From: Pseudomonas sp. Bout1
Lineage (GTDB): Bacteria > Pseudomonadota > Gammaproteobacteria > Pseudomonadales > Pseudomonadaceae
Assembly: GCF_034314165.1 (NCBI RefSeq)
Contig: NZ_JAVIWK010000001.1
Coordinates: 878,501-942,500, forward strand
DNA length: 64,000 nt
Reading direction: 5' to 3'
Below the pieces are notes generated by a model. The model worked only from the letters and a program-made list of their open reading frames with translations, did not search any database and was not told where the DNA came from. Position numbers and translations under genes: made by a program. This document shows positions 11,128 to 22,927 of the stretch, piece by piece (position 1 is the stretch's first letter; each line of letters starts with the position of its first letter).

Positions 11128-13047
11128 TTGAACGATATGGCAAAGAATCTGATCCTGTGGTTGATCATCGCGGCTGTCCTCGTGACGGTGATGAACAACT
11201 TCTCCAGCCCTAACGAGCCGCAGACCCTCAACTATTCCGACTTCATCCAGCAAGTTAAGGATGGCAAGGTCGAGCGCGTAGCAGTTGACGGCTACGTGAT
11301 TACCGGCAAGCGCAACGATGGCGACAGCTTCAAGACCATCCGTCCGGCAATCCAGGACAATGGCCTGATCGGCGACCTGGTGGATAACCACGTGGTCGTT
11401 GAAGGCAAGCAGCCTGAGCAGCAGAGCATCTGGACCCAGCTCCTGGTAGCCAGCTTCCCGATCCTGGTGATCATTGCCGTGTTCATGTTCTTCATGCGCC
11501 AGATGCAAGGTGGTGCGGGAGGCAAGGGCGGGCCGATGAGCTTCGGCAAGAGCAAGGCACGCCTGCTTTCCGAAGACCAGGTGAAGACCACCCTGGCTGA
11601 CGTTGCCGGTTGCGACGAAGCCAAGGAAGAAGTGGGTGAGCTGGTAGAATTCCTGCGCGACCCGGGCAAGTTCCAGCGTCTGGGCGGCCGCATTCCACGC
11701 GGTGTGCTGATGGTTGGCCCGCCAGGTACCGGTAAAACCCTGTTGGCCAAGGCTATTGCCGGCGAAGCCAAAGTACCTTTCTTCACCATTTCCGGTTCCG
11801 ATTTCGTCGAGATGTTCGTCGGTGTCGGTGCCAGCCGTGTTCGCGATATGTTCGAGCAGGCCAAGAAGCACGCGCCATGCATCATCTTCATCGATGAAAT
11901 CGACGCCGTTGGTCGCCATCGTGGTGCTGGTATGGGTGGCGGTCATGATGAGCGTGAGCAAACACTTAACCAGTTGCTGGTTGAGATGGACGGCTTCGAA
12001 ATGAACGACGGCATCATCGTGATTGCCGCGACCAACCGTCCTGACGTACTCGACCCTGCGCTGCTGCGTCCGGGCCGTTTTGACCGTCAGGTTGTGGTCG
12101 GTCTGCCAGACATCCGTGGCCGTGAACAGATTCTGAAAGTGCACATGCGCAAAGTGCCGATGGGCGACGACGTGGCTCCGGCCGTAATTGCCCGTGGTAC
12201 GCCTGGCTTCTCCGGTGCCGACCTTGCCAACCTGGTAAACGAAGCCTCGCTGTTCGCAGCCCGTACCGGCAAGCGCATCGTCGAAATGAAAGAGTTTGAA
12301 CTGGCGAAAGACAAGATCATGATGGGCGCCGAGCGCAAATCCATGGTCATGTCCGAGAAAGAGAAGCAAAACACCGCCTATCACGAAGCCGGTCACGCCA
12401 TTGTCGGTCGCGTTGTGCCTGAGCATGACCCCGTCTACAAAGTGTCGATCATTCCTCGTGGTCGGGCGCTGGGCGTCACCATGTTCCTGCCGGAAGAGGA
12501 TCGCTACAGCCTCTCCAAGCGTGCGTTGATCAGCCAGATCTGCTCGCTGTACGGTGGCCGGATCGCGGAAGAGATGACCTTGGGCTTCGACGGTGTTACT
12601 ACCGGTGCTTCCAACGACATCATGCGTGCCAGCCAGATTGCACGGAACATGGTGACCAAGTGGGGCCTGTCGGAAAAACTCGGTCCCTTGATGTATGCCG
12701 AGGACGAAGGCGAGGTGTTCCTGGGTCGCGGTGGTGGCGGTCAAGCTGCCAGCTTCTCCGGGGAGACCGCCAAGCTGATCGACTCCGAAGTGCGCAGCAT
12801 CATTGACCAGTGCTACGGCACGGCCAAGCAGATCCTCACAGACAACCGTGACAAGCTCGACGCCATGGCTGATGCCCTGATGAAGTACGAGACCATTGAT
12901 GCCGAGCAGATCGACGACATCATGGCCGGTCGTACGCCTCGCGAGCCTCGTGATTGGGAAGGTGGTTCGGGTACTTCGGGCACGCCGCCAGTGGTACAGA
13001 ACGAGCGCCCTGAAGCTCCGATCGGCGGCCCGGCTGCTGACCATTAA
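11128..13047 (+). CDS. ftsH: ATP-dependent zinc metalloprotease FtsH
   Basis: Membrane-anchored AAA+ protease for membrane proteins and short-lived regulators. The 639-residue product has two N-terminal transmembrane segments (about residues 7-25 and 103-121) flanking a periplasmic domain, the Walker A motif GPPGTGKT near residue 200, [11 protein letters not shown], the arginine-finger region [10 protein letters not shown], and the zinc-binding HEAGH near residue 420. TTG 11128 is preferred because GAGGG lies 7 bp upstream; ATG 11137 is 16 bp from it. folP follows 8 bp later. Confidence 0.97.
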   Translation: MNDMAKNLILWLIIAAVLVTVMNNFSSPNEPQTLNYSDFIQQVKDGKVERVAVDGYVITGKRNDGDSFKTIRPAIQDNGLIGDLVDNHVVVEGKQPEQQSIWTQLLVASFPILVIIAVFMFFMRQMQGGAGGKGGPMSFGKSKARLLSEDQVKTTLADVAGCDEAKEEVGELVEFLRDPGKFQRLGGRIPRGVLMVGPPGTGKTLLAKAIAGEAKVPFFTISGSDFVEMFVGVGASRVRDMFEQAKKHAPCIIFIDEIDAVGRHRGAGMGGGHDEREQTLNQLLVEMDGFEMNDGIIVIAATNRPDVLDPALLRPGRFDRQVVVGLPDIRGREQILKVHMRKVPMGDDVAPAVIARGTPGFSGADLANLVNEASLFAARTGKRIVEMKEFELAKDKIMMGAERKSMVMSEKEKQNTAYHEAGHAIVGRVVPEHDPVYKVSIIPRGRALGVTMFLPEEDRYSLSKRALISQICSLYGGRIAEEMTLGFDGVTTGASNDIMRASQIARNMVTKWGLSEKLGPLMYAEDEGEVFLGRGGGGQAASFSGETAKLIDSEVRSIIDQCYGTAKQILTDNRDKLDAMADALMKYETIDAEQIDDIMAGRTPREPRDWEGGSGTSGTPPVVQNERPEAPIGGPAADH

Positions 13048-13055
13048 GGTTTGAA

Positions 13056-13907
13056 ATGACTTCTGCGTTGTCCTCGACCCGGTTGCCTTGCGGCAGCCGG
13101 GTTCTTGATTTGGCCCAAACACACGTTATGGGCATTCTTAACGTAACCCCTGATTCCTTTTCCGATGGTGGCCGCTTCAGTCAGCTTGATGCTGCGTTGC
13201 GCCATGCAGAGGCCATGGTGGCAGCTGGCGCGACCCTGATTGATGTCGGTGGCGAATCGACGCGCCCTGGGGCTCGTGCGGTGTCTCCCTTGGAGGAGCT
13301 GGAGCGGGTCGCGCCCATTATCGAGCGCATTCATCGAGAGCTGGATGTCATCATCTCTGTCGACACGTCGACGCCAGCCGTCATGCGCGAAAGCGCGCGG
13401 CTGGGCGCCGGGTTGATCAACGATGTGCGTTCCCTGCAGCGCGATGGCGCCCTGGATGCGGCCGCTGCCACGGGCCTGCCGGTTTGCCTGATGCACATGC
13501 TCGGTGAGCCGGGCACGATGCAGGACGACCCGCATTACGACAACCTGGTCGGTGAAGTGAAAGGCTTTCTTGCCGAGCGCATGGCCCAATGCGTCGCGGT
13601 GGGGATTGCCCCGGAGAGGATCATCCTCGACCCGGGATTTGGCTTTGCCAAGACCCTGCAACACAATTTAAGCCTGTTCAAGCATATGGAATCCCTGCAT
13701 GCCCTTGGTCGCCCCCTGCTGGTAGGGGTTTCGCGCAAGAGCATGATAGGTCTGGCGTTGAATCGTCCGGTGGGTGAGCGCCTGCATGGCGGCCTGGCAC
13801 TCGCGGCGCTTGCCGTGGTGAAGGGTGCGCGTATCTTGCGGGTGCATGACGTTGCCGAGACGGTAGATGTAGTGCGGATGATCGCAGCGGTTGAATCAGC
13901 CGAATAA
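13056..13907 (+). CDS. folP: dihydropteroate synthase
   Basis: Condenses p-aminobenzoate with hydroxymethyldihydropterin diphosphate in folate synthesis; the sulfonamide target. The 283-residue TIM-barrel protein carries [14 protein letters not shown] near residue 27, [11 protein letters not shown] near 65, and the C-terminal SRKSMIG and RVHDV segments. The start is ATG 13056, 8 bp after ftsH. glmM starts 16 bp after the stop. The ftsH-folP-glmM order is conserved in gammaproteobacteria. Confidence 0.96.
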   Translation: MTSALSSTRLPCGSRVLDLAQTHVMGILNVTPDSFSDGGRFSQLDAALRHAEAMVAAGATLIDVGGESTRPGARAVSPLEELERVAPIIERIHRELDVIISVDTSTPAVMRESARLGAGLINDVRSLQRDGALDAAAATGLPVCLMHMLGEPGTMQDDPHYDNLVGEVKGFLAERMAQCVAVGIAPERIILDPGFGFAKTLQHNLSLFKHMESLHALGRPLLVGVSRKSMIGLALNRPVGERLHGGLALAALAVVKGARILRVHDVAETVDVVRMIAAVESAE

Positions 13908-13923
13908 GAATGATGGAGCACTT

Positions 13924-15261
13924 ATGACTAAAAAATATTTTGGCACCGATGGCATTCGCGGTCGGGTCGGCGAATTTCCGATTACTCCAGACTTCATGCT
14001 CAAGCTGGGCTGGGCCGCCGGCATGGCGTTCCGCAGCATGGGCGCCTGTCGCATCCTGGTGGGCAAGGACACGCGTATCTCGGGGTACATGTTTGAGTCT
14101 GCGCTGGAGGCAGGTCTGTCTGCTGCCGGCGCTGATGTGATGTTGCTGGGCCCGATGCCTACGCCGGCGATTGCTTACCTGACGCGTACCTTTCACGCTG
14201 AAGCCGGTATCGTGATCAGTGCTTCGCACAATCCTCACGATGACAACGGCATCAAATTCTTCTCGGGCCAGGGCACCAAACTGCCGGACGAGATCGAACA
14301 CATGATCGAAGAGTTGCTGGATGCGCCGATGACCGTCGTCGAGTCGAGCAAGCTGGGCAAGGTTTCGCGGATTAACGACGCTTCTGGCCGTTATATCGAG
14401 TTCTGCAAAAGCAGCGTGCCGAGCAGTACCAATTTTGCCGGGTTGAAAGTCGTCATCGACTGCGCCCACGGTGCGACGTACAAGGTTGCGCCGAGTGTGT
14501 TCAAGGAGCTTGGTGCAGACGTTACTGTGCTGTCGGCCCAGCCTAACGGCTTGAACATCAACGACAACTGCGGCTCGACCCACATGGGGCAGTTGCAGGC
14601 GGCGGTGCTGGCCGAGCATGCCGACTTGGGTATTGCGTTCGACGGCGACGGCGATCGGGTATTGATGGTCGACCACACCGGTGCAATTGTTGATGGCGAT
14701 GACCTGTTGTTTATCATTGCCCGCGACTTGCATGAGCGCAACAAGCTGCAGGGCGGCGTCGTGGGTACCTTGATGAGCAATCTCGGGCTGGAGCTGGCAC
14801 TGGCAGACCTGGGGATTCCGTTTGTGCGCGCCAATGTCGGTGACCGCTATGTGATCGCTGAACTGCTGGAGCGCAATTGGCAGGTGGGCGGCGAGAACTC
14901 CGGGCATGTGGTGTGCTTCCAGCACACGACTACCGGGGACGCGATTATTGCGGCGCTGCAAGTGCTGCTGGCACTGCGTCGTCGCGAAGAAAGCCTGGCG
15001 CAGGCGCGCCAGGCGCTGCGCAAGTGTCCGCAAGTGCTGCTCAACGTGCGGTTTGCGGGCGGTGACAACCCTATCGAGCATCCGTCCGTGAAAGAGGCCA
15101 GCGAGCGTGTCACTGCCGCCATGGCGGGTCGTGGCCGGGTCTTGCTGCGCAAGTCAGGTACCGAGCCTTTGGTGCGTGTCATGGTCGAAGGCGAGGACGA
15201 AACACAGGTTCGCGGCTATGCCGAAGAGCTGGCAAAACTGGTAACTGAAGTTTGCGCCTGA
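13924..15261 (+). CDS. glmM: phosphoglucosamine mutase
   Basis: Interconverts glucosamine-6-phosphate and glucosamine-1-phosphate for UDP-GlcNAc and cell-wall synthesis. The 445-residue product has the phosphoserine loop [11 protein letters not shown] near residue 101, the metal loop DGDGDR near 241, and the C-terminal phosphate-binding [14 protein letters not shown] 13924 ([13 protein letters not shown]) follows GGAG; the frame is open upstream into folP but this start is canonical. Confidence 0.97.
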   Translation: MTKKYFGTDGIRGRVGEFPITPDFMLKLGWAAGMAFRSMGACRILVGKDTRISGYMFESALEAGLSAAGADVMLLGPMPTPAIAYLTRTFHAEAGIVISASHNPHDDNGIKFFSGQGTKLPDEIEHMIEELLDAPMTVVESSKLGKVSRINDASGRYIEFCKSSVPSSTNFAGLKVVIDCAHGATYKVAPSVFKELGADVTVLSAQPNGLNINDNCGSTHMGQLQAAVLAEHADLGIAFDGDGDRVLMVDHTGAIVDGDDLLFIIARDLHERNKLQGGVVGTLMSNLGLELALADLGIPFVRANVGDRYVIAELLERNWQVGGENSGHVVCFQHTTTGDAIIAALQVLLALRRREESLAQARQALRKCPQVLLNVRFAGGDNPIEHPSVKEASERVTAAMAGRGRVLLRKSGTEPLVRVMVEGEDETQVRGYAEELAKLVTEVCA

Positions 15262-15327
15262 ATTCGGCTTGCCAGTGATGATGTGGTTGGGTAACATCTG
15301 CGCCCACTTTGACCGACGGGGTACAGC

Positions 15328-16083
15328 ATGCGTCGCACTATGGTAGCTGGTAACTGGAAGATGCACGGTACCCGCGCCAGTGTCGCTGAGCTGATCAACG
15401 GCCTTCGTCATTTGGCCTTGCCTGGCGGTGTAGATGTCGCGGTATTCCCGCCTTGCTTGTATATCAATCAAGTGATTGATGGCTTGAAAGGCAAGTCGAT
15501 TCAGGTCGGCGCGCAGAACTCTGCGGTGGAATCCATGCAGGGTGCGTTGACCGGTGAGATTGCGCCGAGTCAGCTGGTTGATGCGGGTTGTTCCCTGGTG
15601 CTTGTTGGGCACTCCGAGCGCCGCCAGATCATGGGCGAGCGTGATGGGACACTCAATCGCAAATTCGCAGCGGCACAGGCTTGTGGCTTGATTCCGGTGT
15701 TGTGCATAGGGGAGACCCTTGAGCAGCGTGAGTCCGGTAAAACTCTTGAAGTTGTCGGGCGTCAGCTGGGCAGCATCATCGAGGAGCTGGGAGTCGGTGC
15801 CTTTGCAAATGCAGTAATTGCTTACGAGCCGGTCTGGGCCATTGGTACCGGGCTGACTGCTTCGCCGCAACAGGCGCAGGATGTGCACGCAGCCATTCGC
15901 GCGCAGTTGGCGGCAGAGAATTCTGAGGTCGCACGAGGTGTGCGGCTTCTATACGGCGGCAGCGTGAAGGCGGCCAATGCGGTCGAACTGTTCGGCATGC
16001 CGGATATCGATGGGGGGCTCATTGGTGGAGCTTCCCTGAATGCAGATGAGTTCGGTGCGATTTGTCGCGCCGCGGGAAACTGA
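15328..16083 (+). CDS. tpiA: triosephosphate isomerase
   Basis: Interconverts dihydroxyacetone phosphate and glyceraldehyde-3-phosphate. The 251-residue product carries the catalytic Lys in GNWKMHG (residue 11), the His in VGHSERR (near 95), and the Glu in [10 protein letters not shown] (near 167). It lies between glmM and secG; secG begins 4 bp after the stop, so the two are co-transcribed. Confidence 0.97.
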   Translation: MRRTMVAGNWKMHGTRASVAELINGLRHLALPGGVDVAVFPPCLYINQVIDGLKGKSIQVGAQNSAVESMQGALTGEIAPSQLVDAGCSLVLVGHSERRQIMGERDGTLNRKFAAAQACGLIPVLCIGETLEQRESGKTLEVVGRQLGSIIEELGVGAFANAVIAYEPVWAIGTGLTASPQQAQDVHAAIRAQLAAENSEVARGVRLLYGGSVKAANAVELFGMPDIDGGLIGGASLNADEFGAICRAAGN

Positions 16084-16087
16084 AAAA

Positions 16088-16471
16088 ATGCTGGAAACAG
16101 TCATCGTTGTTTTTCATCTGCTGGGTGCACTGGGCGTAGTTGCCCTGGTTTTGCTGCAGCAGGGTAAAGGTGCGGACGCTGGTGCGTCTTTCGGGGCAGG
16201 TGCTTCAAATACTGTGTTCGGAAGCCAAGGTTCCTCTACCTTTCTTAGTAAGTTTACTGCTATACTTGCCGCCGGTTTCTTCATAACCAGCTTGGGGTTA
16301 GGTTACTTTGCTAAAGAGAAAGCTCATGTGCTGACTCAGGTAGGTCTCCCAAACCCAGCAGTGTTGGAAGTACCAAAAGCAAAACCGGCTTCTGATGATG
16401 TCCCGGTGCTTCAAGAGCAAAAGTCGGCTACTCCAGCGACTGACGTGCCTCCAGCTCAAGAGCAAAAGTAA
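16088..16471 (+). CDS. secG: protein-export membrane protein SecG
   Basis: Auxiliary subunit of the SecYEG translocon. The 127-residue product has two transmembrane helices (about residues 2-20 and 52-74) joined by the conserved loop with [15 protein letters not shown] and [12 protein letters not shown]. The cytoplasmic tail is longer than in E. coli and rich in Ala, Pro and Lys. ATG 16088 is the conserved start. tRNA-Leu follows 21 bp after the stop, the same arrangement as secG-leuU in E. coli. Confidence 0.95.
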   Translation: MLETVIVVFHLLGALGVVALVLLQQGKGADAGASFGAGASNTVFGSQGSSTFLSKFTAILAAGFFITSLGLGYFAKEKAHVLTQVGLPNPAVLEVPKAKPASDDVPVLQEQKSATPATDVPPAQEQK

Positions 16472-16492
16472 GAAGGTTGTAAACGCTGTATT

Positions 16493-16578
16493 GCCGAGGT
16501 GGTGGAATTGGTAGACACGCAACCTTGAGGTGGTTGTGCCCATAGGGTGTAGGGGTTCGAGTCCCCTTCTCGGTACCA
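16493..16578 (+). tRNA. tRNA-Leu (GAG)
   Basis: Class II tRNA of 86 nt including the encoded CCA. The anticodon stem CAACC/GGTTG encloses a seven-base loop with GAG; a long variable arm follows, and the T arm contains GGTTCGAGTCC. No separate promoter is obvious, so it may be processed from a secG transcript. A hairpin with a T-rich tail follows. Confidence 0.97.
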
Positions 16579-16587
16579 ATTATCAGG

Positions 16588-16613
16588 AGAGCCCGCTGTT
16601 GCGGGCTTTCTTG
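16588..16613 (+). terminator. terminator after tRNA-Leu
   Basis: AGCCCGC, loop TGTT, GCGGGCT, then TTCTTGT. It separates the secG/tRNA-Leu unit from tRNA-fMet. Confidence 0.75.
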
Positions 16614-16629
16614 TAGGTGGAAGGTTACA

Positions 16630-16658
16630 TTGACCCTGTAAGGGATCGGTCGTATACT
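16630..16658 (+). promoter_or_regulatory. strong sigma-70 promoter for tRNA-fMet
   Basis: TTGACC (16630-16635), a 17-bp spacer, then TATACT (16653-16658), followed by a GC-rich discriminator. The predicted start is about 10 bp before the mature tRNA. A GC-rich discriminator is typical of stable-RNA promoters repressed by ppGpp and DksA. Confidence 0.8.
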
Positions 16659-16674
16659 TCCGCCCCAGCTTTGT

Positions 16675-16751
<77 letters not shown>

Positions 16752-16761
16752 GTTTTAGCGG

Positions 16762-16785
16762 AGCCCCTTTTAAGGGGCTTTTTGT
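16762..16785 (+). terminator. terminator after tRNA-fMet
   Basis: AGCCCC, loop TTTTAA, GGGGCT, then a T-run. Read-through past it would feed the rimP-nusA operon. Confidence 0.8.
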
Positions 16786-16800
16786 TAGCTGGACACTTTC

Positions 16801-16852
16801 AACGCCGCTGTTCGACGGCGTTTCAAGGATGGGCGTTTCGCCCATTTTTTTA
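16801..16852 (+). terminator. hairpin plus terminator in the rimP leader
   Basis: A first hairpin (AACGCCG/CGGCGTT, 16801-16822) is followed by a second (ATGGGCG, TTT, CGCCCAT at 16829-16845) with a T7 tract. The second ends only 39 bp before the rimP start, so it must be read through or antiterminated for the nusA operon to be expressed from upstream. Confidence 0.7.
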
Positions 16853-16891
16853 TTTTGCACAGCATGCACATACATGCACGAGGGGGTTCAG

Positions 16892-17350
16892 GTGTCGAGC
16901 AAGCTAGAAGAGTTGCAGGCCTTGTTGGCCCCGGTGATCGTGGCCCTAGGCTATGAATGCTGGGGTATTGAGTTTTCGGCTCAAGGTCGCCACTCAATGT
17001 TGCGCGTTTATATCGATAAAGAGGGCGGCGTGCTGGTGGACGATTGTGCCATTGTCAGCCGTCAGATCAGCGGTGTCCTGGATGTTGAAGATCCGATCGC
17101 TGTTGAATACACCCTCGAAGTTTCCTCGCCTGGCATGGAACGCCCACTGTTCACTATTGATCAGTTTGCAAAATTTGCCGGTGAACAAGTGAAGATCAAG
17201 CTGCGCTCTCCCTTTGAAGGGCGACGCAACTTTCAGGGCCTTCTGCGCGGTGTAGAAGAGCAGGACGTCGTGGTGCAGGTAGAAGACCATGAGTTCCTGT
17301 TGCCGATCGATATGATCGACAAGGCCAACATTATTCCCAGTTTTGACTGA
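16892..17350 (+). CDS. rimP: ribosome maturation factor RimP
   Basis: Needed for 30S subunit maturation. The 152-residue product has an N-terminal alpha/beta domain with GYECWGIEF and a C-terminal SH3-like barrel, and the conserved [11 protein letters not shown] near residue 82. The start is GTG 16892 with GAGGGGG five bases upstream. The frame is open back to ATG 16829, but that ATG lies in a terminator stem. nusA follows after 47 bp. Confidence 0.96.
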   Translation: MSSKLEELQALLAPVIVALGYECWGIEFSAQGRHSMLRVYIDKEGGVLVDDCAIVSRQISGVLDVEDPIAVEYTLEVSSPGMERPLFTIDQFAKFAGEQVKIKLRSPFEGRRNFQGLLRGVEEQDVVVQVEDHEFLLPIDMIDKANIIPSFD

Positions 17351-17397
17351 GACGCGGATCCCGCGGATCCAATGGCTTGCGAAAGGCGAGGCGTACG

Positions 17398-18879
17398 ATG
17401 AGCAAAGAAGTACTGCTGGTTGTTGAGTCGGTATCCAATGAAAAGGGCGTACCGGCAAACGTGATTTTTGAAGCGCTGGAGCTGGCCCTGGCCACTGCTA
17501 CCAAAAAGCGTTTTGAAGACGAAGTTGATCTGCGTGTGGAAATCAACCGCCACACCGGTGCCTACGAGACTTTCCGTCGCTGGACGGTCGTCGAGGAAGC
17601 CGATCTTGATGATCCGGCCATCGAAACCTGGCCGAGCAAGGTTGCTGAAACGCACCCGGGCGCCCAGGTCGGTGATGTCGTCGAAGAAAAGATCGAATCC
17701 ATCGAGTTCGGCCGCATCGCTGCACAGACTGCCAAGCAAGTCATCGTGCAGAAGGTCCGCGAAGCCGAGCGCGCTCAAGTCGTTGACGCCTATCGCGAGC
17801 GCCTGGGGGAAATTATCTCCGGCACCGTGAAAAAGGTTACCCGCGACAACGTGATCGTCGACCTGGGTAACAACGCTGAAGCGTTGCTGGCCCGCGAAGA
17901 CATCATTTCCCGCGAAACTTTCCGGGTCGGTGTGCGCTTGCGTGCGCTGCTCAAGGAAATCCGCACCGAGAACCGCGGCCCTCAGCTGATCCTGTCGCGT
18001 ACCGCGCCGGAAATGCTGATCGAGTTGTTCCGCATCGAAGTGCCGGAAATTGCCGAAGGCCTGATCGAAGTCATGGCTGCGTCCCGCGATCCGGGTTCGC
18101 GCGCCAAGATCGCGGTCCGCTCCAAGGACAAACGCATCGACCCGCAAGGTGCTTGCATTGGTATGCGCGGTTCGCGCGTCCAGGCAGTGTCGGGCGAATT
18201 GGGCGGTGAGCGTGTGGACATCGTCCTGTGGGACGATAACCCGGCGCAGTTTGTGATCAACGCAATGTCGCCTGCTGAAGTGGCGGCAATTATCGTTGAC
18301 GAGGATGCCCATGCAATGGACATCGCCGTTGGCGCAGACAATCTGGCTCAGGCCATCGGTCGCGGTGGTCAGAACGTACGTTTGGCCAGCCAGTTGACCG
18401 GCTGGACCCTGAACGTGATGACCGAATCGGACATCCAGGCTAAGCAGCAAGCAGAAACCGGTGACATCCTGCGCAACTTCATCGACGAGCTGGAAGTCGA
18501 CGAAGACCTGGCGCAGGTGCTGGTAGATGAAGGCTTCACCAGCCTGGAAGAGATTGCCTACGTACCGTTGGAAGAAATGCTCAACATCGACGGCTTTGAC
18601 GAAGACACCGTCAACGAGCTTCGCGCTCGGGCCAAGGATCGTTTGTTGACTAAAGCCATCGCTACTGAGGAAAAGCTGGCAGACGCCCATCCGGCCGAAG
18701 ACCTGCTCTCGCTTGAGGGTATGGACAAGGATTTGGCGATGGAACTGGCGGTGCGCGGCGTAATTACCCGCGAAGACCTGGCCGAGCAGTCTATTGACGA
18801 CCTGCTCGACATCGACGGCATTGACGATGATCGTGCCGGCAAGTTGATCATGGCCGCCCGAGCCCATTGGTTCGAGTAA
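17398..18879 (+). CDS. nusA: transcription termination/antitermination factor NusA
   Basis: RNA polymerase-binding factor controlling pausing, termination and antitermination. The 493-residue product has an N-terminal RNAP-binding domain, an S1 domain (about 135-200), KH domains (about 200-345), and two acidic C-terminal repeats, seen as paired [20 protein letters not shown] helix-hairpin-helix segments. ATG 17398 gives [16 protein letters not shown]. It lies between rimP and infB in the conserved operon. Confidence 0.97.
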   Translation: MSKEVLLVVESVSNEKGVPANVIFEALELALATATKKRFEDEVDLRVEINRHTGAYETFRRWTVVEEADLDDPAIETWPSKVAETHPGAQVGDVVEEKIESIEFGRIAAQTAKQVIVQKVREAERAQVVDAYRERLGEIISGTVKKVTRDNVIVDLGNNAEALLAREDIISRETFRVGVRLRALLKEIRTENRGPQLILSRTAPEMLIELFRIEVPEIAEGLIEVMAASRDPGSRAKIAVRSKDKRIDPQGACIGMRGSRVQAVSGELGGERVDIVLWDDNPAQFVINAMSPAEVAAIIVDEDAHAMDIAVGADNLAQAIGRGGQNVRLASQLTGWTLNVMTESDIQAKQQAETGDILRNFIDELEVDEDLAQVLVDEGFTSLEEIAYVPLEEMLNIDGFDEDTVNELRARAKDRLLTKAIATEEKLADAHPAEDLLSLEGMDKDLAMELAVRGVITREDLAEQSIDDLLDIDGIDDDRAGKLIMAARAHWFE

Positions 18880-18906
18880 TTAGGCGCGGCCTGAGGAGAG
18901 AAGTGC

Positions 18907-21429
18907 ATGACGCAAGTCACGGTGAAACAACTGGCCGATGAGGTCAAAACACCGGTAGAGCGCCTGTTGCAGCAGATGCGTGAGGCAGGTCTGCCGCACA
19001 CCGCCGCCGATGAAGGTGTGAGCGATAGTGAGAAGCAGTCTTTGCTGACTCACTTGAAGAGCAGCCACAAGGCGAAAGTGGAAGAACCGCGCAAGATTAC
19101 ATTGCAGCGCAAAACCACCAGCACCCTGCGTGTTGCTGGTAGCAAGAGCATCAGCGTTGAAGTACGCAAGAAGAAAGTCTTCGTACAGCGCAGCCCGGAA
19201 GAAATTGAAGCCGAGCGCAAACGCGAACTGGAAGAACGTCGCGCAGTAGAAAATACTGCTCGTCAGAAGGCTGAAGAAGAAGCCAAGCGTCGCGCCGAAG
19301 AAGAAGCGCGTCGCCAGCCTGCTGCTGCGCAATCTGCTAACGCTGATGCAGTTGCTGCGCCTAGCGCGCCTGTAGAAGCTGTTCGTGAGGCCGCTCCGGT
19401 TGCTGCCGCGCCTGCTCCTGCAGCCGACGCTCGCAAACGCGAAGAACCTCGTCGTCCGGACAAACCACGTGCAGACGATAACAATCGTCGTGGCAGTGGC
19501 GATGGTGAGCGCAAAAACGCTCCACATCGTGCTTCGGTCAAAGAGAAGGCGCCAGCGCCACGCGTTGCTCCACGTACTACCGACGAAGAAAGCGACAGCT
19601 TCCGTCGCGGTGGTCGCGGCAAGGCCAAGCTGAAGAAGCGCAACGCCCACGGTTTCCAGAGCCCAACCGGCCCTGTCGTGCGTGATGTGCAGATCGGCGA
19701 GACCATCACTGTTGGCGACCTCGCCAACCAGATGTCGGTCAAGGCTGCTGAAATCATCAAGTTCATGTTCAAACTGGGTACTCCAGCCACCATCAACCAG
19801 GTACTGGATCAGGAAACTGCCCAACTGGTTGCTGAAGAGCTGGGCCACAAAGTGACCCTGGTCAGCGACACCGCCCTGGAAGATTCCCTGGCCGAGTCCC
19901 TGAAGTTTGAAGGTGAGACGTTCTCCCGTGCGCCAGTCGTGACCGTAATGGGCCACGTTGACCACGGTAAAACCTCGCTGCTCGACTACATCCGTCGTGC
20001 CAAGGTAGCTGCAGGCGAAGCCGGCGGTATCACCCAGCACATCGGTGCCTACCACGTTGAAACCGAACGCGGCATGGTCACCTTCCTCGACACCCCTGGT
20101 CACGCCGCGTTTACCGCAATGCGTGCCCGTGGTGCCAAGGCGACTGACATCGTGATCCTGGTAGTTGCAGCGGACGACGGCGTAATGCCGCAGACCATTG
20201 AAGCTGTCCAGCACGCCAAGGCCGCTGGTGTTCCACTGGTTGTAGCAGTGAACAAAATCGACAAGCCGGGCGCCGATCTCGATCGCATCCGTAGCGAACT
20301 GTCGGTTCACGGCGTGACTTCGGAAGAGTGGGGCGGTGATACGCCATTCGTTTCGGTTTCGGCGAAAGTCGGTACCGGTGTAGACGAACTGCTCGAAGCG
20401 GTCCTGCTGCAAGCCGAAGTACTCGAACTGAAAGCAACCCCATCGGCCCCTGGTCGCGGTGTTGTGGTTGAATCGCGTCTCGACAAAGGTCGTGGCCCGG
20501 TTGCAACCGTTCTGGTTCAAGACGGTACCCTGCGCCAAGGCGACATGGTGCTGGTCGGTTCGAACTATGGCCGTGTACGTGCCATGCTCGACGAGAACGG
20601 CAAGCCAATCAAGGAAGCCGGTCCTTCCATCCCTGTCGAGATCCTCGGCCTGGACGGTACCCCGGACGCTGGCGACGAGATGAGCGTGCTGTCGGATGAG
20701 AAGAAAGCCCGTGAAGTGGCTCTGTTCCGTCAAGGCAAGTTCCGCGAAGTCAAGCTGGCCCGTGCTCACGCCGGCAAGCTGGAAAACATCTTCGAGAACA
20801 TGGGCCAGGCTGAGAAGAAGACGCTTAACATCGTCCTCAAATCTGACGTTCGTGGTTCCCTCGAAGCGTTGAACGGCGCCTTGAACGGCCTGGGTAACGA
20901 CGAAGTGCAAGTGCGTGTTGTCGGTGGCGGTGTCGGTGGTATCACCGAGTCCGATGCCAACCTGGCACTGGCTTCCAACGCTGTACTGTTCGGCTTCAAC
21001 GTGCGTGCCGATGCTGGCGCACGGAAGATCGTCGAGCAGGAAGGCCTGGACATGCGTTACTACAACGTCATCTACGACATCATCGAAGACGTCAAGAAAG
21101 CCCTTACCGGCATGCTTGGCAGCGACGTCCGGGAGAACATCCTGGGTGTGGCCGAGGTGCGTGACGTGTTCCGCTCGCCGAAATTCGGCGCGATCGCCGG
21201 TTGCATGGTTATCGAAGGTGTTGTGCACCGTAACCGTCCAATCCGTGTACTGCGTGAAGACATCGTTATCTTCGAAGGCGAGCTGGAATCCCTGCGCCGC
21301 TTCAAGGATGACGCTTCCGAAGTACGTGCCGGCATGGAATGCGGTATTGGCGTCAAGAGCTACAACGACGTCAAGGCTGGCGACAAGATCGAAGTTTACG
21401 AGAAGGTCCAGGTTGCTCGCAGCCTCTAA
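18907..21429 (+). CDS. infB: translation initiation factor IF-2
   Basis: GTPase that delivers initiator tRNA to the 30S subunit. The 840-residue product has an N-terminal IF2-N domain, a long low-complexity Glu/Arg/Ala-rich linker (about 95-260), and a G domain with [14 protein letters not shown] and NKID (about 345-455). Domains II-IV end near ARSL. ATG 18907 follows GAGGAGA. It has the full length of the gammaproteobacterial form; shorter forms from internal starts are possible but I cannot place one. Confidence 0.98.
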   Translation: MTQVTVKQLADEVKTPVERLLQQMREAGLPHTAADEGVSDSEKQSLLTHLKSSHKAKVEEPRKITLQRKTTSTLRVAGSKSISVEVRKKKVFVQRSPEEIEAERKRELEERRAVENTARQKAEEEAKRRAEEEARRQPAAAQSANADAVAAPSAPVEAVREAAPVAAAPAPAADARKREEPRRPDKPRADDNNRRGSGDGERKNAPHRASVKEKAPAPRVAPRTTDEESDSFRRGGRGKAKLKKRNAHGFQSPTGPVVRDVQIGETITVGDLANQMSVKAAEIIKFMFKLGTPATINQVLDQETAQLVAEELGHKVTLVSDTALEDSLAESLKFEGETFSRAPVVTVMGHVDHGKTSLLDYIRRAKVAAGEAGGITQHIGAYHVETERGMVTFLDTPGHAAFTAMRARGAKATDIVILVVAADDGVMPQTIEAVQHAKAAGVPLVVAVNKIDKPGADLDRIRSELSVHGVTSEEWGGDTPFVSVSAKVGTGVDELLEAVLLQAEVLELKATPSAPGRGVVVESRLDKGRGPVATVLVQDGTLRQGDMVLVGSNYGRVRAMLDENGKPIKEAGPSIPVEILGLDGTPDAGDEMSVLSDEKKAREVALFRQGKFREVKLARAHAGKLENIFENMGQAEKKTLNIVLKSDVRGSLEALNGALNGLGNDEVQVRVVGGGVGGITESDANLALASNAVLFGFNVRADAGARKIVEQEGLDMRYYNVIYDIIEDVKKALTGMLGSDVRENILGVAEVRDVFRSPKFGAIAGCMVIEGVVHRNRPIRVLREDIVIFEGELESLRRFKDDASEVRAGMECGIGVKSYNDVKAGDKIEVYEKVQVARSL

Positions 21430-21451
21430 CTCGCGCACTTCAAGGGCCACG

Positions 21452-21535
21452 CGGCGCCCGGGCATGCAAATGCCAGGCGCCGTGTTCGGACTCTAAACGC
21501 AACGCCCGGTCTGGCTTTTGTCAGGCCGGGCGTTT
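21452..21535 (+). terminator. two hairpins between infB and rbfA
   Basis: The first (about 21452-21482) pairs GGCGCC with GGCGCC around GGCAT/ATGCC. The second (21501-21535) pairs AACGCCCGG with CCGGGCGTT and has only a short T stretch. Together they probably attenuate read-through into rbfA or protect the infB 3' end. Confidence 0.55.
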
Positions 21536-21588
21536 GCCGCTTTCAGACCCCACGGGTTTCACCGTGTGGCAGTAACAGGTAACAAGAC

Positions 21589-21990
21589 ATGGCAAAAGAA
21601 TACAGCCGTACCCAGCGTATCGGCGATCAGATGCAGCGTGAGCTGGCACAACTGATCCGTCGTGAAGTAAAAGACCCACGTGTTGGCCTGGTCACCATCA
21701 CCGCCGTTGAAGTGAGCCGTGACGTTGGTCACGCCAAGATCTTCATCACCGTGATGGGCCAGGACAACAGCGAAGAAATCGCGCAAAGCATCAAGGTGCT
21801 CAACTCTGCCGCAGGCTTCCTGCGCATGCAGTTGGCCCGTGAAATGAAGCTGCGCAGCGTTCCGCAGTTGCACTTCCACTACGACGAAAGCGTCGTGCGT
21901 GGCGCGCACCTGTCGGCACTGATCGAGCGGGCCGTGGCTGAAGACAATCAGCACCCGGAATCCGCCACGCCTGAAGACGCCAAGGAGTAG
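21589..21990 (+). CDS. rbfA: ribosome-binding factor A
   Basis: Late 30S assembly and cold-adaptation factor that binds near 16S helix 1. The 133-residue KH-fold protein begins [20 protein letters not shown] and contains the conserved region from KDPRVG to [11 protein letters not shown], with an acidic tail. It lies directly upstream of truB (3-bp gap). Confidence 0.96.
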   Translation: MAKEYSRTQRIGDQMQRELAQLIRREVKDPRVGLVTITAVEVSRDVGHAKIFITVMGQDNSEEIAQSIKVLNSAAGFLRMQLAREMKLRSVPQLHFHYDESVVRGAHLSALIERAVAEDNQHPESATPEDAKE

Positions 21991-21993
21991 TCG

Positions 21994-22911
21994 GTGGCTC
22001 AGGTCAAACGTATCCGTCGTAACGTCAGCGGCATCATTCTGCTCGACAAACCCATTGGCTTTACCTCCAATGCGGCGTTGCAGAAGGTTCGCTGGCTGCT
22101 CAATGCCGAGAAGGCAGGGCACACCGGCAGCCTCGACCCCTTGGCCACTGGCGTATTGCCGTTGTGCTTTGGCGAGGCCACCAAGTTTTCGCAATACCTG
22201 CTCGATTCCGACAAGGGTTACGAAACCCTGATGCAACTGGGCAAGACCACCACCACGGCCGACGCCGAAGGTGATGTTTTGCAGGTTCGCGACGTGACCG
22301 TTGGTCGTGCTGATATCGAAGCTGCGTTGCCCGCTTTTCGTGGGCAAATCAGTCAGATACCGCCGATGTACTCGGCCCTCAAGCGTGATGGCCAGCCTCT
22401 TTACAAGCTGGCACGTGCAGGTGAAGTGGTGGAGCGCGAACCGCGTTCTGTTACTATTGCGCGCTTGGAATTGCTCGCCGCTGAAGGCGACACTGCCCGG
22501 TTGGCAGTGGACTGCAGCAAAGGCACCTATATCCGTACCCTCGTGGAAGATATCGGTGAGCAACTGGGCTGTGGCGCATACGTTGCAGAGCTGCGGCGTA
22601 CCCAGGCCGGCCCTTTCACCCTGGCCCAGACGGTCACGCTGGAAGAGCTGGAAGCAGTACATGCCGAAGGCGGCAACGAGGCGGTAGATCGCTTCCTGAT
22701 GCCATCGGACAGCGGTTTGCTGGATTGGCCATTGCTGCACTTCTCGGAGCACAGCGCGTTCTACTGGCTTAACGGCCAACCGGTACGCGCGCCGGATGCG
22801 CCGAAGTTCGGCATGGTGCGAGTACAAGATCACAACGGTCGCTTTATCGGTATCGGTGAAGTGAGCGAAGACGGGCGCATCGCGCCGCGTCGACTGATTC
22901 GGTCAGAATGA
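21994..22911 (+). CDS. truB: tRNA pseudouridine-55 synthase TruB
   Basis: Makes pseudouridine 55 in the T loop of elongator tRNAs. The 305-residue product has motif I KPIGFTSN, the catalytic Asp in [15 protein letters not shown] (near residue 48), and [13 protein letters not shown]. The start is GTG 21994, with AAGGAG overlapping the end of rbfA. The C-terminal PUA-like segment ends near residue 305. Confidence 0.96.
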   Translation: MAQVKRIRRNVSGIILLDKPIGFTSNAALQKVRWLLNAEKAGHTGSLDPLATGVLPLCFGEATKFSQYLLDSDKGYETLMQLGKTTTTADAEGDVLQVRDVTVGRADIEAALPAFRGQISQIPPMYSALKRDGQPLYKLARAGEVVEREPRSVTIARLELLAAEGDTARLAVDCSKGTYIRTLVEDIGEQLGCGAYVAELRRTQAGPFTLAQTVTLEELEAVHAEGGNEAVDRFLMPSDSGLLDWPLLHFSEHSAFYWLNGQPVRAPDAPKFGMVRVQDHNGRFIGIGEVSEDGRIAPRRLIRSE

Positions 22912-22927
22912 CCGAAACCAGTTTGTG

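Noticed and set aside
11113..13122. 669-codon open frame opposite ftsH
   Set aside because: Antisense shadow of a certain FtsH gene.
16829..16891. Upstream extension of rimP from ATG 16829
   Set aside because: That ATG lies in a terminator stem; GTG 16892 has a strong ribosome-binding site and the conserved start.
18880..21465. 861-codon open frame opposite infB
   Set aside because: Antisense shadow of a certain IF-2 gene with low-complexity composition.
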